This document shows, one piece after another, positions 52,394 to 64,000 of a stretch of DNA of 64,000 bases (its first letter is position 1; every line of letters starts with the position of its first letter). The stretch covers positions 3,261,001-3,325,000 of the forward strand of contig NC_135550.1 of the NCBI RefSeq assembly GCF_964340395.1. The letters are read 5' to 3'. The notes below the pieces were generated by a model that saw only the letters and a list, made by a program, of their open reading frames with translations, was not told the DNA's origin and did not search any database. Origin of the DNA: Glandiceps talaboti. Taxonomy: Eukaryota; Hemichordata; Enteropneusta; Spengelidae. Made by a program: the position numbers and the translations under genes.

Positions 52394-54731
52394 TGTTCAT
52401 AACATTATGTGTACCTTATTTGTTTTCTTGTCCGTCGCATGAATCTGGTAAGGGATCCTACATTAGTTCTTCAACTGCCTCATTTGTTGCAGTTAAAGTC
52501 GATAGATTAATCAGAGAGTATACATTGCTGCTGTACGCCAGTTTCCCATTATACGTCATGCTGGTCTCCAGCTTCGCTCTGTAAACCTCAAATTAGTAAT
52601 GTCCACAAAGCAACATGGTTGTCTGAACATGCTCTGAACCATAGTGGAAGGCTGTACATATCCCCCATATTCCATTGTGACAACTCTCCTTATTCTCATA
52701 CCAGCAGTCACCTCTCAAAGATGGATAGGTAATAAATACTGCAGCTAAATCGTTCATGGCCACGATCTGGCGCTCGACAGGGACTCAACTGTCAAGCTAA
52801 GACCAAGCACACAAATTTCTTGCTCCCAGAATGGCGCACACAGAGATCAAAATTGTGCTGATTGTGATTTTTGTACGCAAATTGCGCAATGGCATGGCGT
52901 CGGACTAGATCAAGCACTCCAGGGAATTAAGGCATTCAGTTGTAACAACTGAGATGTGTCCAAACATCTATTTTAGATGTTCATCAAGGTATATGAGAAT
53001 ATAGTGATGGCTTTTGAAGAATACGCTCAAAGTGGATCGCAATTACTATGTATGGTGACAACAAGAAATAATGAGTTTAGCAGCTGTTGTGATAGGATAA
53101 TGTACAATTCTGTCAAATGTATAATTTTATTGATTAAAACAGTTCTAAACAAATTACTTTATTTGTAGTAAAATGTCAATTAATGTACCTAAATCAGCTG
53201 GAATTGGATACATAGTTAGGTACCTAATGCAGAATCAGTACTTTTGATAAAATTACATTGATTTGCACTAAAATATATGGTTGCAGCAATTACCGAGGTC
53301 TACTTGTTACAAGAGGTAGATGCACAATATGCTCTCAAGTTTCATTCCTTGGACAAAAAATAGTATCATGTGTAAACGTATAAATATTATTTTGTAGCAA
53401 CACAAATGGCCTGTAGCACATAAGTCATTCAAGTCATATCATGAACATTGGTTCCTATAACATATTAGGAAATTCCTTAAATCTTGGGAGAGGTCAAAGG
53501 TTGATGAAACGACATGATCATGAGTCGGCAATATGTCTCCACAGTACCAATCTTGTTGTAAGAATTTATGAATTACAGTGTCTGGAAAATCTAGCAGACA
53601 CCAAAACTAGAGTATCATTTTGGAAACAAGATCATTTTCATCAGGTACCTATAGTTTATAGATCGAAGATTGTCCACACGGCTCTTAAATAACATGATTT
53701 GTAGGAAATAGTAATTGCCTCAGAAGCATTGTACTGATAATGTAATTTGTACACCTAAACCTTGAGAGGATATGATAATGATAAAAATTACACATCAACA
53801 CTGCATTCACTCAAGTATACAGGATAGAGTATTTTCTGAAAATGTCACTCAGGCTTTCTTTAACTTAGAGAATGAAAAGTATAGCGATGAATATCACTTA
53901 TGGTTTGTTAGGTTTGAGAGAAATTAGTTTATGTTTGACGGATGGCAATTCCTATGTCTTGGATAAACAAATACTTTAGTCAAGAAGTACAACCCAATAA
54001 TTTGTCATCGTCGTCATAGTGATCTAAAATACTACCGATTACAGTAACAATTATACTATGACTAAAGTGCGGAGTTAATCCATGTAGTCATTAAAACATA
54101 GCTGTAGGAATAATAACATATTTTTAGAGCTTAGAAATAGTCATAAAAAATAGACTATTGTGATCTAATGTCCCCTGAGACATATTCCTAATAGCTTATA
54201 ATGATTTAACATGGTGCAGCCAGAAGAAGAATTTATTAAATATTTCCCTAAGACGTAAACTATTTGAAAAACTTGGTATAAGTCCATGACCACATGGTTG
54301 CATAAGTTATGAATTGTCAAACAAATCAAATCTGACAGATTAGTATAGCTCACTTTTGACCCCATGTACATTTATGGCATAGTATACTCAATTAGATATG
54401 AGAACAAACAGAAGTATATATCACCATTAGATGCATTAATCATTTTTTTGTATCAGAAACATAAAATTGTCCAGGGACATTTGCTAAGACGATGGCTTTG
54501 GGAGGAATGAAAACCTCAATCTATGTACTTTGCACTTCATGACCCTCAGACATCTAGAATTGAGAATGTTTGGCTAGCAATTAACCTTTCTACTTTGTCA
54601 ATAATTCCTTGCAGAAGTCAATACACAGTGCTGTTCAACATGCCAATAATTCTTGAAAATTTATTTTATACTTCATCTAGAAGATGACTGATAATGACAT
54701 CTGGATAAACCAGCATGACGTACATACTATG
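52394..54731. other. No feature seen
   Basis: Slightly less AT-rich at 52400-52930, with a CpG-containing patch near 52750-52900. No gene could be supported; short frames at 52393-52584, 52977-53168 and 53441-53692 are unrecognised. Confidence 0.45.
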
Positions 54732-55490
54732 TGATGCAGCAGCTGTGTTGCACTATGTGATGCAGTAGCTGTGTTGTACTGTGTGATGTAGTGGCTGTGT
54801 TGTATTATGTGATGCAGCAGCTGTGTTGCACTATGTGATGCAGTGGCTGTGTTGCACTATGTGATGCAGTGGCTGTGTTGTACTATGTGATGCAGTGGCT
54901 GTATTGTTCTGTGTGATGCAGTGGCTGTGTTGTACTATGTGATGCAGTGGCTGTGTTGTACTATGTGATGCAGTGGCTGTGTTGTACTGTGATGCAGTAG
55001 CTGTGTTGTACTATGTGATACAGTGGCTGTGTTGTATTATGTGATGCAGTGGCTGCATTGTACTGTGATGCAGTGGCTGTGTTGTACTATGATGCAGTGG
55101 CTGTGTTGTACTATGTGATGCAGTGGCTGTACGTGTTGTACTATGTGATGCAGTGGCTGCATTGTACTATGTGATGCAGTGGCTGCATTGTACTGCGATG
55201 CAGTGGCTGTGTTGTACTATGATGCAGTGGCTGTGTTGTACTATGTGATGCAGTGGCTGTGTTGTACTATGTGATGCAGTGGCTGTGTTGTACTATGTGA
55301 TGCAGTGGCTGCATTGTACTATGATGCAGTGGCTGTGTTGTACTATGATGCAGTGGCTGTGTTGTACTATGTGAAGCAGCGGATGTGTTGTACTATGTGA
55401 TGCAGTGGCTGTGTTGTACTGTGTGATGCAGTGGCTGTGTTGTACTATGTGATGCAGTGGATGTGTTGTACTATGTGATGCAATGTTGAG
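54732..55490. repeat. 26-bp minisatellite with 23-bp variants, about 30 copies
   Basis: The unit reads GTGATGCAGTGGCTGTGTTG plus TACTAT. Several units lack GTG (23-bp form), one has a TACG insertion near 55131. Centre variants are GCATTG, GTGTTG and GGATG. Confidence 0.95.
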
Positions 55491-58400
55491 AGACAAGAAG
55501 TTCATATTTTGATAAAAGTGGCTTTACTAGGGGAAAGCAAACTCTGACGTTAAGGTTCATTTATGGATATTTAAGTAACAATAGTTGAGAGCAAAGTTCT
55601 GAGAAGTTCATTTATAACAAAAGTGTCTAGGTATAAAGAACAGAATTTGAGTTGTTATAATTTGAAGGAAAGTGATGATAAATGAAAGAATAGTTGTGAT
55701 AAGTTCATATTTTAATGATATTACTGTTACACAAGAAAAAGCAGAGCTATGGCGCATATATTTTGATAAAAGTGACTTGTGAGAGGTGACTGTGCATATT
55801 ACATGGGGAATTGATACGTACTGTACAATGTCTGTGTGCAACATTAAAGGAAACATGATACACTGTCAGGAAGTTCACTTCATAATTGAAAATCATCAAA
55901 CCATGAATAATATCATTCCAAGCCAACTCTAGAATTAATCAGGAAATATTTCAGTAACACAATATATTTCTTACAAAATCAAGGTGTGAAAAATCACTGA
56001 CAAGAATAAATGTACAAGTATGATTGAAAATAAACATTTTTTCAGATCATAATTAATTGTTATTTTATATTGTTCATAAATCACAGCAACCACATTTTGA
56101 CTATAATTCATGCTTGAGTGATGTAAAGTGCCGTAAATATTGAAAAGTGACTTTGTCTTATCAGTGATAACAAGATCTCTTAATGTATACATCAAACAAC
56201 CTATATTACTACAGAAGGCTGAAAGAGAGATACTTTAGTTTGATTTATGAGATGAGATTTCTTGTGAGAGGCAAAAGATGGAATATAATTTATGAAGGAT
56301 GTAAAGAATGTTGAAAACAACATCATTGTTGTGCAAGATGTAATGTAAAGAGTTTTAACACTTTAATATAAATATACACAGTATATATAGACCCATGATA
56401 AAAATTAAGAAGAGAGACAAAAAATTGTGCAAAATAAGGTTTCTTTCCCAGGGCATTCATTTTGCTTATCATCCTTACAGCAGGTAAAAAATTCTTTACA
56501 ATCTCAACACAAACTCCATTGTAAATACGTTATATCATGCTTTATATGTGAAACACTAGATTAAAATATTGTATTTGCTATGGTTTCAGAACCCATGTAA
56601 AAAACAGGACAAGGGTGGTAATTTTCCACATTCTTTCAAGAACAGACATGATGAAAAATTTGGTCAGGAATGTATAAAGGAAATTGCTTGGGGTTAAGTC
56701 AGGTCATTCATTAACTATATGTTAATGTATTTCAAAAAAGAAAATTCTTGTCCAAAGCATATGAAAGGTTGAATGCACCTATACTATAGACTAGAAGTTG
56801 TGAGCATGACCTTCCTGGTAACAGAAATTGAAGTTTAGACATCATCTACAAAGTATATGTTTGTGCCTGGACTATAGACCAGAAGTCTACACTGTGTGTG
56901 TCAGATGCTGGACATTACTGATTGATTGAGTATAGTTATTGTTAAATCCTGGACTATAGACCAAGTCTACACTGTGTGTGTCAGATGACATTTCTGGACC
57001 TTTGTATACAGTAGACTGTGTCAGGTTTTTGGATGTCATTAGAGTATACTAATCTCAGAGGTAGTATTTAATACTAAAAAGCTATTTGTCAGCTTGAACT
57101 TAAAAATAACTCTATATGTCCAGATGAAACCATGCAACATTAAATCACTTTCAGACAAATTGTGAGATGTGAAATATGGCACTAAAGTTTTTCATTTAAA
57201 AAAAGCCATCTAAAATTTGACATCAGGTGATCCTGAGAGCTATGTTGGATGATATAAAACCAAGAAATTGCAGGTAACAAGTAATTTTAGTAATAAGGTA
57301 ATGCCAACGAGTATAATGTTTGCATGGGCTGGGCTATATGGGTTAATTAACTTATCACCAATGTTGCCAGAAATTGGCTGACACGTGGATTTGTCAAGTA
57401 CCATTATTTATAGTTGTGACGACCCCATTAGATGGAAAAAAGTCTATTTATTGTGTAACACTCCTTGGCCATGGGTTACTTGGCCATGTGGTTATTTTAG
57501 AACAATGCACATCCTTTTCTATGCTGTCAAGACAGGAAAAATAGCATTGCCTCTGATGATGACATACATGAATGAAAAAAACCTTATTGTGATTTTGACT
57601 TATGCAAAATGAACTCAATACCCCCTCCCCCCCTCCCCCCTTTAATGAAGGAACTATGTTTATTGTGTGTATTAAAATTTAAATGATGTGATCCTTAATA
57701 AACATAGAGTTTAATTAGGAAACTACCAAAAGTGAGACTAGGTTTATATAGCTATATCAACATTTGTCTTCCAAACCCTTCAGCCTTTGAGAATGAAATT
57801 AAATGAAGCGTTACCATCAATCAGTCTTGCATATCAAAATAAGAACACTGTCTATGTCCTGCAAAGATTGTTACAAAAAATTATTCAAAATATAGTATCA
57901 AGTTTTGTTGGTTTAAGGGTGAAAACTGGTCTTTTTACTGTGCGTCTTCACTGTGAAGGTAAAACAATGTTCTAATCTAGTGTAGAGAGTATGTGCTCAC
58001 TAAATGTGGACTGTACCCGTGTATGGAGCTCATCATACACAGTGTATGGACAATAGTAAGTTTTGAGACTGAAAAATCAGTAATTGTGGGTTAGAATTAT
58101 TGTGTTTTGATTCAATATATTCTGGGGTATGATTAGGAAATTCAGATATCAGGATTTAAATCTCTGGTTTTACTTTGGAAAGGCTATATTTTTGCCTCAG
58201 GCAGTATTGTATTTAGTAGAACTCTCCCCAATGCATCCCATTGTTTACAAAGTTGATGACTCCAACTTCAAAATTATCTGAAAGTTAGCGAGAGGGTCGT
58301 ATGTTAAATTGTACAACTTGATGTTCTTGCCGGGAAGTTGGAGAGGCGTAGTGATTGTGGTTTACAACTTTTGTATTAAAAGCATTGATTTTCCATTCCA

Positions 58401-59744
58401 ATGCACAAGGGCAATGATTTTGTTCAGAAATAAAGGTAGGACTATAATCCCAAATTCCTACCTCCATAGTTCAAAACAGCTGACTGTAACTGTTACAGCG
58501 CATCCACATTTCTTATATGTGAGTTAGAATGCATCATGTGGCAAGTAATACCTCATTCGCCACCATGTTAAATCTCATATCCTTATATAACCATAACCAT
58601 ATTGGATTCATAATATTATAAATATATGTAGCCATGATTGTTGTGATCATTTGTGCATGTATTCAAGTGTAGTCAAATTTTCCTAGCTGCATTAGTAACT
58701 TCACTTTACTAATAAAATCTACTTTATCGTGAGTATTGTAAAATGACATGGCTAATAATATGTTATCACAGCATTTTTATACGTCTTCAAGTTTTCTTTA
58801 AGAATTCTTCATCCTGATACTCTACAATACCTGCACACCAAATTTCAGCCCAATCATCAATTCATTAGTTTTGAAGCTGTCACTTGTTTTTACTTTGAAT
58901 TTTTTTATTGACAAAAAATCATGGTTTTTGACTCCAAAAATGACCAAAAACAGAAAATTGAAGATATCTTATTGTCATAAACAAATAGACTTCACGATAA
59001 AAAATCATGCGGTGACAGTTTTTCTAGAGTTAGGAATGAAATAATATTACTCGTTGGGAACGCACAGTGTCAAAAGGTTGTACTGGCACAAAGCATCATG
59101 GGGGAAAATCTTTCTGTGGCACACCTTACTTAAGAAATATAGTCATAACAATAAAGTTATTACAGGGACCCACCCTGTCTTTTTTTTCATTCAGTCTTAA
59201 GTCAACAATATAAAGAATAATATATATCAATGTGAACATTAAATTAAGCATAGATATTTTTTTATTCGGAAGCCAATAATTTGTTCGCTATGAATTTTGG
59301 TATGAATTTTACTCATATGTGATTACAATTACCTAGAAATAAGTAAATATAGGATTAAAATAAGAAAGAAAGACACATATAAACTGCCTGGGGAAATAAG
59401 TTATGATTTGGAAATTTCATAAAATATATAAATGGAACACTCTTGAAAAAATAGGTCGGGTAGGATAATTAACTATTGGCTATGTCTATTGGCTAAATAC
59501 ACTTGAAACAAAAAATCATGTGAATTTTCCAAAAGTACATCGACTTTGAGTTATCCTAACTTTTTACCTAATTCGGGGACCCCTAATTTTTATTGCATAG
59601 GTTTTCAGTACATATACTAGTATTCATTTTTGTTATGATGAAAGTAAAGATAAGAAAATGAGGGTAGATCTTACACTATAACTACCTTACGGTTTGTTTT
59701 CACCCTTTTACACCTAAGCCTGTAATATATAGAGAGGTAGCTAG
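55491..59744. other. No gene seen; C-rich tract
   Basis: AT-rich. A C5-T-C7-T-C6 tract lies at 57621-57640. Two TAGACCAGAAGTCTACACTG / TAGACCAAGTCTACACTGTG words near 56875 and 56955 are a local duplication. Open frames at 57385-57612 and 58309-58527 are unrecognised. Confidence 0.45.

Positions 59745-59745
<1 letters not shown>

Positions 59746-59789
<44 letters not shown>
59746..59789. repeat. (GT)n microsatellite
   Basis: About 21 GT repeats, followed by a second broken GT tract near 59815-59845. Confidence 0.97.
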
Positions 59790-59791
<2 letters not shown>

Positions 59792-59849
59792 CTAACATGT
59801 GCATATGTAAGCAAGTGTGTATGTGTGTGTGTTTGTTTGTTATACTAAG

Positions 59850-61780
59850 TCTTGTAAATCACTAACTTTGAATAATTTCAGTAAAAACTATTTTATACAA
59901 ATTTTTAATTTGCATATCTGAAAGATCTATTCAGAATGAGTTGATGTATGGTCACCAACACGACCACTTACTAAGTTTTATTGAATAGTAAGTTCAATGT
60001 CTCAGTAAACCAACTAATTGCACATGTTCTATCAGTCTGCTTGCCAACATTATATAAAAGACTAAGATTCACCAAATATCAAATATCAATTCCAAGCCTA
60101 GAATGGTACAATTATCTTCTGTACATGCCTAGGGAGAACACGGTTGATTTGAATACTGTATGACTGTGCTGTATTTGAAATTTTCGGCCAAACTCATGAC
60201 CCAGTACATTTATAGATTTATTTCAGGTTATATATACCAAAGTAAATAGATATGTTTCAATTTCATGCCAAATTTAAGACCAGGCAATGTTTTACTTTTA
60301 GCTGAAACTGTAGAAGCTTAATTACATTTTTGTCCAGGAAAATAGTGATAATTAATGCCTTGGGTATCTTCAAGGACATGTGAATGTAAACAATTTACAG
60401 CAAGGTTTGGTCTGTGGGACTGTTATCACAATTGATATCTTAGGCATGCTGTCTACTTAAACATTGTAGGCTTTATGTGCTGGTCACAGATAGCTGTGTC
60501 ATGGGAGGAAATTTGACATGGTATTTTGTGCCAGTGTACCGACAGTTTATAATAGTCTTTCTACAATGACCTCTCAAGTCAACCAAACGCAGACCAGATC
60601 CAATCCAACAGCAGATGAAAGTGAGATTTGATAGATGGGAATGCATTCCAGGGTTAATGGAAAACTGTTAGAAAGGGAAAAAGCATCTGATAAAGTTTAC
60701 CAGAGGGATTGTACTAACTTTATCTATGTGTGGTAGTCCAACTCTCGTGCTTTACTTTCAGACTAGAGGCTGTGACTGCTATTAATGGACCTGCATTCAT
60801 AATTATAGTAATCATGATGATCAAAGTTGGATGTAATGCTTTCTGGAGACATCAAGTACAATTAAACTGAAAGACAAATAGTATAAATTGGTCGGTATCG
60901 GTACAGTGTTGTCGTTTATTTCAAACACCCCAGTTTATAATGTGGAACCTGATCAACAGTAAATGACAACTAACATGGCTAAAAGGAATCTGTTTGAACC
61001 CATATGCTTCACATTCCAAAACTTTTTCCAAATTGTAGAATGGGACGGTAATATTCAAGTATATCAAGTACACTAAGGGGCGGTGATGTTAATTTATTCA
61101 AAATGGTGGGAACTCATGAATAATTCATATATTCATATATATAACATAATGCACTGACCCAAACAGTTAATACACTCAAAAACGCTGAAAATTTGATGAT
61201 CAGATCACAGTTACAGACAATTTCTTTTGGCCAGGGAACTTAAATAAAGTAATAAACTAAAATTTAATGTAAACTTCAGTGTGTAAGGATATTATTCTCA
61301 ATTACACAAGAACTTGGGGCAACAAACTTTTCTGCTGATGACTCAATCGCTGATTTTTTACATTTGAAATCAATTTTCAAACATAAGATACTGTGTTCCC
61401 GTCTCTATTTCAGTCAAGTATTTAGTAACATTCAGTACTTAAATAATCACAGGGGAATCGATAGGCTGTTTTGATCCTTTTCGGTGTATCAACAATTATT
61501 TTACTGATATTCACATAAACCTTATAACATTCATGTTTACTAAAAACAGATTGATTTAGCAATGTCTTCCTACCTAGATATTATAACATGACAAATGGAA
61601 ATAACGTATAACATCTCAAGTCGGCAACTGCTGGAGTCTTAATTTGTACTTGAAAGTTTGATATTTATAAAATTTTGATGTATAAATGGTGACATAATCA
61701 CCAGATTTTGCATACGGAAAAAATCGCACAAGCATTCAAAAGAACATTATACAGTGATGGACTGGTGTTAATTAGTCTGC
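59850..61780. other. No feature seen
   Basis: AT-rich with no supportable gene or repeat. Confidence 0.5.
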
Positions 61781-62033
61781 GCCGGACAAAGTCCGGGACG
61801 AGGACTTATGGATTGGGTTCCGTGCGTCTGTCCGCCCGTCTGTTTGTTTGCGAATTTTCCATGTCCAAAGCCATAACTCAGACATGCTTGAACAGATCTC
61901 ATTCAAAGTTGGTATTAGCACAGTGTTCTATGACATACATGTGCATATCAATTTTCGTCCTAATACAATCCGATATGGCCATTTTTTGGCACAGTTTTCA
62001 TGTCCAAAGCCATAAGTCAGACATGCTTGAACA
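61781..62033 (+). mobile_element. Family-5 dispersed element, copy 2
   Basis: Begins with the hairpin CCGGAC-AAA-GTCCGG (61782-61796), then GACTTATGGATTGGGTTCCG, a GTCTGTCC tract and one body unit matching 18480-18630. It then switches within a few bases to family-3 core text at about 62028. Confidence 0.78.
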
Positions 62034-62260
62034 AGACCATGCCCATAGCAACAGCCAAATTATTGTATATATTGAAAAGATAACAGGGATTAATAGACAA
62101 GTGAATAAACATTCAACAAATGCATGCAATTATACCTAGCAACAAGACCATGCCCATAGCAACAGCCATATGATGATGTTTATCACAAAGGTAACATCAG
62201 GGATTCATAGACAAGTGAACAATTTAAAAACTGTAAAGTTGTGCTACAACACCACTTACG
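62028..62260 (+). mobile_element. Family-3 core fragment fused to family 5
   Basis: Two core units (near 62034 and 62146) and a shortened tail with AAAAACTGTAAAGTTGTGCT. No family-3 head is present. Confidence 0.7.
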
Positions 62261-62789
62261 TGATTTCTTGTCTTATATCATGCCTTCTATGGTCAGATCA
62301 GAAAAAAAATCATGTCACTGATAAGACCTAATAAAAAAAGTTGTTTGGTTCCGGTTACCTGACCCCACCTAGTTTTTCATGGCAACCCTAAACTTTTGTT
62401 TTACATATTTGAGAAAAAAATTTGCGAAAATCGTGAAGTCTCGCAAGAATTAGTAGATGCAGAAACTGAAATCAACTTAAAAAAGACAATATAAAACTGT
62501 TCTTACAATCTATAATGGCTGTACATCTGATGAGAAGAAACCAATAACACAAAGACCATATGGAAAACAATGGAAAACATAACTAACTGAGCTAGACACT
62601 CACATATGAAAAAAAATGAAAAATGGAAAAAAATCTACCCACTCCACCTATTCTAAAATTGAATGTAATCGGAACTAAACAATAATTTTTTTTTATGCCT
62701 AACAAGATGGTGTCACCATACAACATGCAAATGTGTCTGGGTGAAAATTATTGTTAAGTATCACTGAAAATTGTAGTTTCTTTCTAACA
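62261..62789. other. No feature seen
   Basis: AT-rich with A-runs; a 27-bp stretch near 62730 resembles 6335-6362 (CTGGGTGAAAATTAT). Confidence 0.4.
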
Positions 62790-63472
62790 TTAAATTGTTT
62801 GTATTTTTATTTGCAATGTTCGCCCTATACGTTTTAATGGTATTATATACTGGTATGATAAGAAACTTAATAGACCTGACCTTTGACCTTGAAAGTACTT
62901 TTCAATGTCAAATGGCCAAATTTGGGTTATCTTAATAGCTTTTTGAATTTGATATTTCAAGAGATGATGATATTTAATCATGTCTTGGTTTTTACTCGGT
63001 GCCTGGCCGTGGCATATGCATGTCACCTAATTTCACAACCTTGACCTGAATAGCAAATGGCATTTGTGATACACAAGAGTTAATAGTACATTTTGCCTGT
63101 TATTGTCAAAAGTTTGATACATATGGACACCATTCAAGTGTCTATCCTCACAATATCAATGATGAGCTTCTAAGGAGACATTGACCTTCCTTTGACTTTG
63201 ACAAAAAAATTCAAGGTGAAATGAGCAAAAACTTTCTGTCTATGTTAACTCAAGAAGTTGAATAAACAAAGACTCTATTTAAATGTCTATACCTCAAAGG
63301 TCAGCTTTCTTTTTATATCTTGACCTTTGCTTTTGATCTCCATGTTCAAGGTCAAATTGCAAATTGGTCAATAACTTACAAAGTTTTATATCTTGAGATA
63401 CCATGCATTCAGATTTGCACAATAAGTTTGTCATAAAACTTGGGGACTCCGTCTTCCTTTGAAGGCTTGTTT
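62790..63472 (+). mobile_element. Family-6 dispersed element, copy 2
   Basis: Diverged direct copy of 43985-44705. It contains a perfect DR1 word TGACCTTTGACCT (62877-62889) and several single TGACCT half-sites. It ends at a hairpin (CTTC-CTTT-GAAG, about 63450-63465) before GGCTTGTTT. Confidence 0.75.
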
Positions 63473-64000
63473 GTAAGTAAGATGTATAGAGTGTTACTTA
63501 TTAAAGTCAACCTCTGTTGACCCCTGTGTATCGTTTGCAGGCTGTAAAGCCTGACTTTTGATCCTAGTTACTATTTACTATCCTAAAATCTGACAATTAT
63601 GCTACTGTCAATGACAATTTTGAACATATTAGGACAGTCCAGTAAAAGTACACAAAATACATAAAAAATATTCTCAGTCTGTAGCTATTGAAATTGACAG
63701 AAAGCCAAAATCCTCAGCATCTAGTCAGAAATCAGATTTGTGTTTCACCGGTACCACACATAGGTGTGCTCAGAATGAAAGCCAAGATGGAATGCATCAT
63801 ATACAGATTTAGCCTGAAAAGATGAAATGCCCCACTGTTGTAAAGTGTTTAATCTCACAGAAATTGATATTTATTATGATAAACATTTAAACTGATATGA
63901 TATAACATAACTTAGTAACTAAAGAAATGCACATGAATTATACATTTGAAATATGATACACACTCTTAACTTGTGTTGCATAATATGTATATTTCATAAT
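63473..64000. other. No feature seen
   Basis: AT-rich sequence to the window end; no supportable gene or repeat. Confidence 0.5.

Overview
This window looks like a gene-poor stretch of a eukaryotic, most likely invertebrate animal, genome. It is AT-rich and visibly CpG-depleted. No bacterial-style operon, rRNA or convincing tRNA was seen, and no intact cellular protein gene could be supported. It could be intergenic DNA or the interior of one or more very long introns. The species cannot be named from the sequence. Animal origin is inferred from piggyBac-type elements, inverted-repeat MITEs and interspersed families carrying (GTCT/GTCC)n microsatellites of the kind described for Helentron/DINE-like elements.

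Layout. 0-5 kb: short tandem repeats, a near-perfect 95-bp array, and a dispersed element with an internal ~111-bp core repeat (family 3). 5.7-12.8 kb: three large minisatellites (21-bp, 47-bp, and a 3.1-kb array of about 148 copies of a different 21-bp unit), with a foldback element between the first two. 13-24 kb: mostly unique-looking AT-rich DNA with a perfect 13-bp-stem hairpin, a family-3 copy split by a deleted piggyBac element, a family-5 copy, and a small MITE with a 10-bp target duplication. 24.5-33.4 kb: another family-3 copy, a 300-bp GA tract, a 48-bp and a 52-bp array, a family-2 element on the minus strand, and a second MITE with a 10-bp target duplication. 35.8-40.3 kb: a family-3 copy split by a second, larger piggyBac-like element, then a family-2 element on the plus strand. 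43-49.2 kb: palindromic repeats, a C-run/G-run pair, a family-6 element, and a 3.9-kb array of a 42/43-bp unit with higher-order structure. 50-56 kb: family-3 fragments and smaller minisatellites. 56-64 kb: mostly unique DNA, then a family-5/family-3 chimera and a second family-6 copy.

The only coding trace with a recognisable origin is the N-terminal remnant of a probable piggyBac-like transposase (16423-16656), inside an element whose 15-bp inverted repeats and TTAA duplications are intact. The long open frames at 9.7-12.9, 29-30.3 and 45-49 kb are by-products of tandem units whose lengths are mostly multiples of three, not genes. The elements form a readable history: two different piggyBac-type elements inserted into two copies of the same older family, and unoccupied paralogous sites for both insertions are present in the window.
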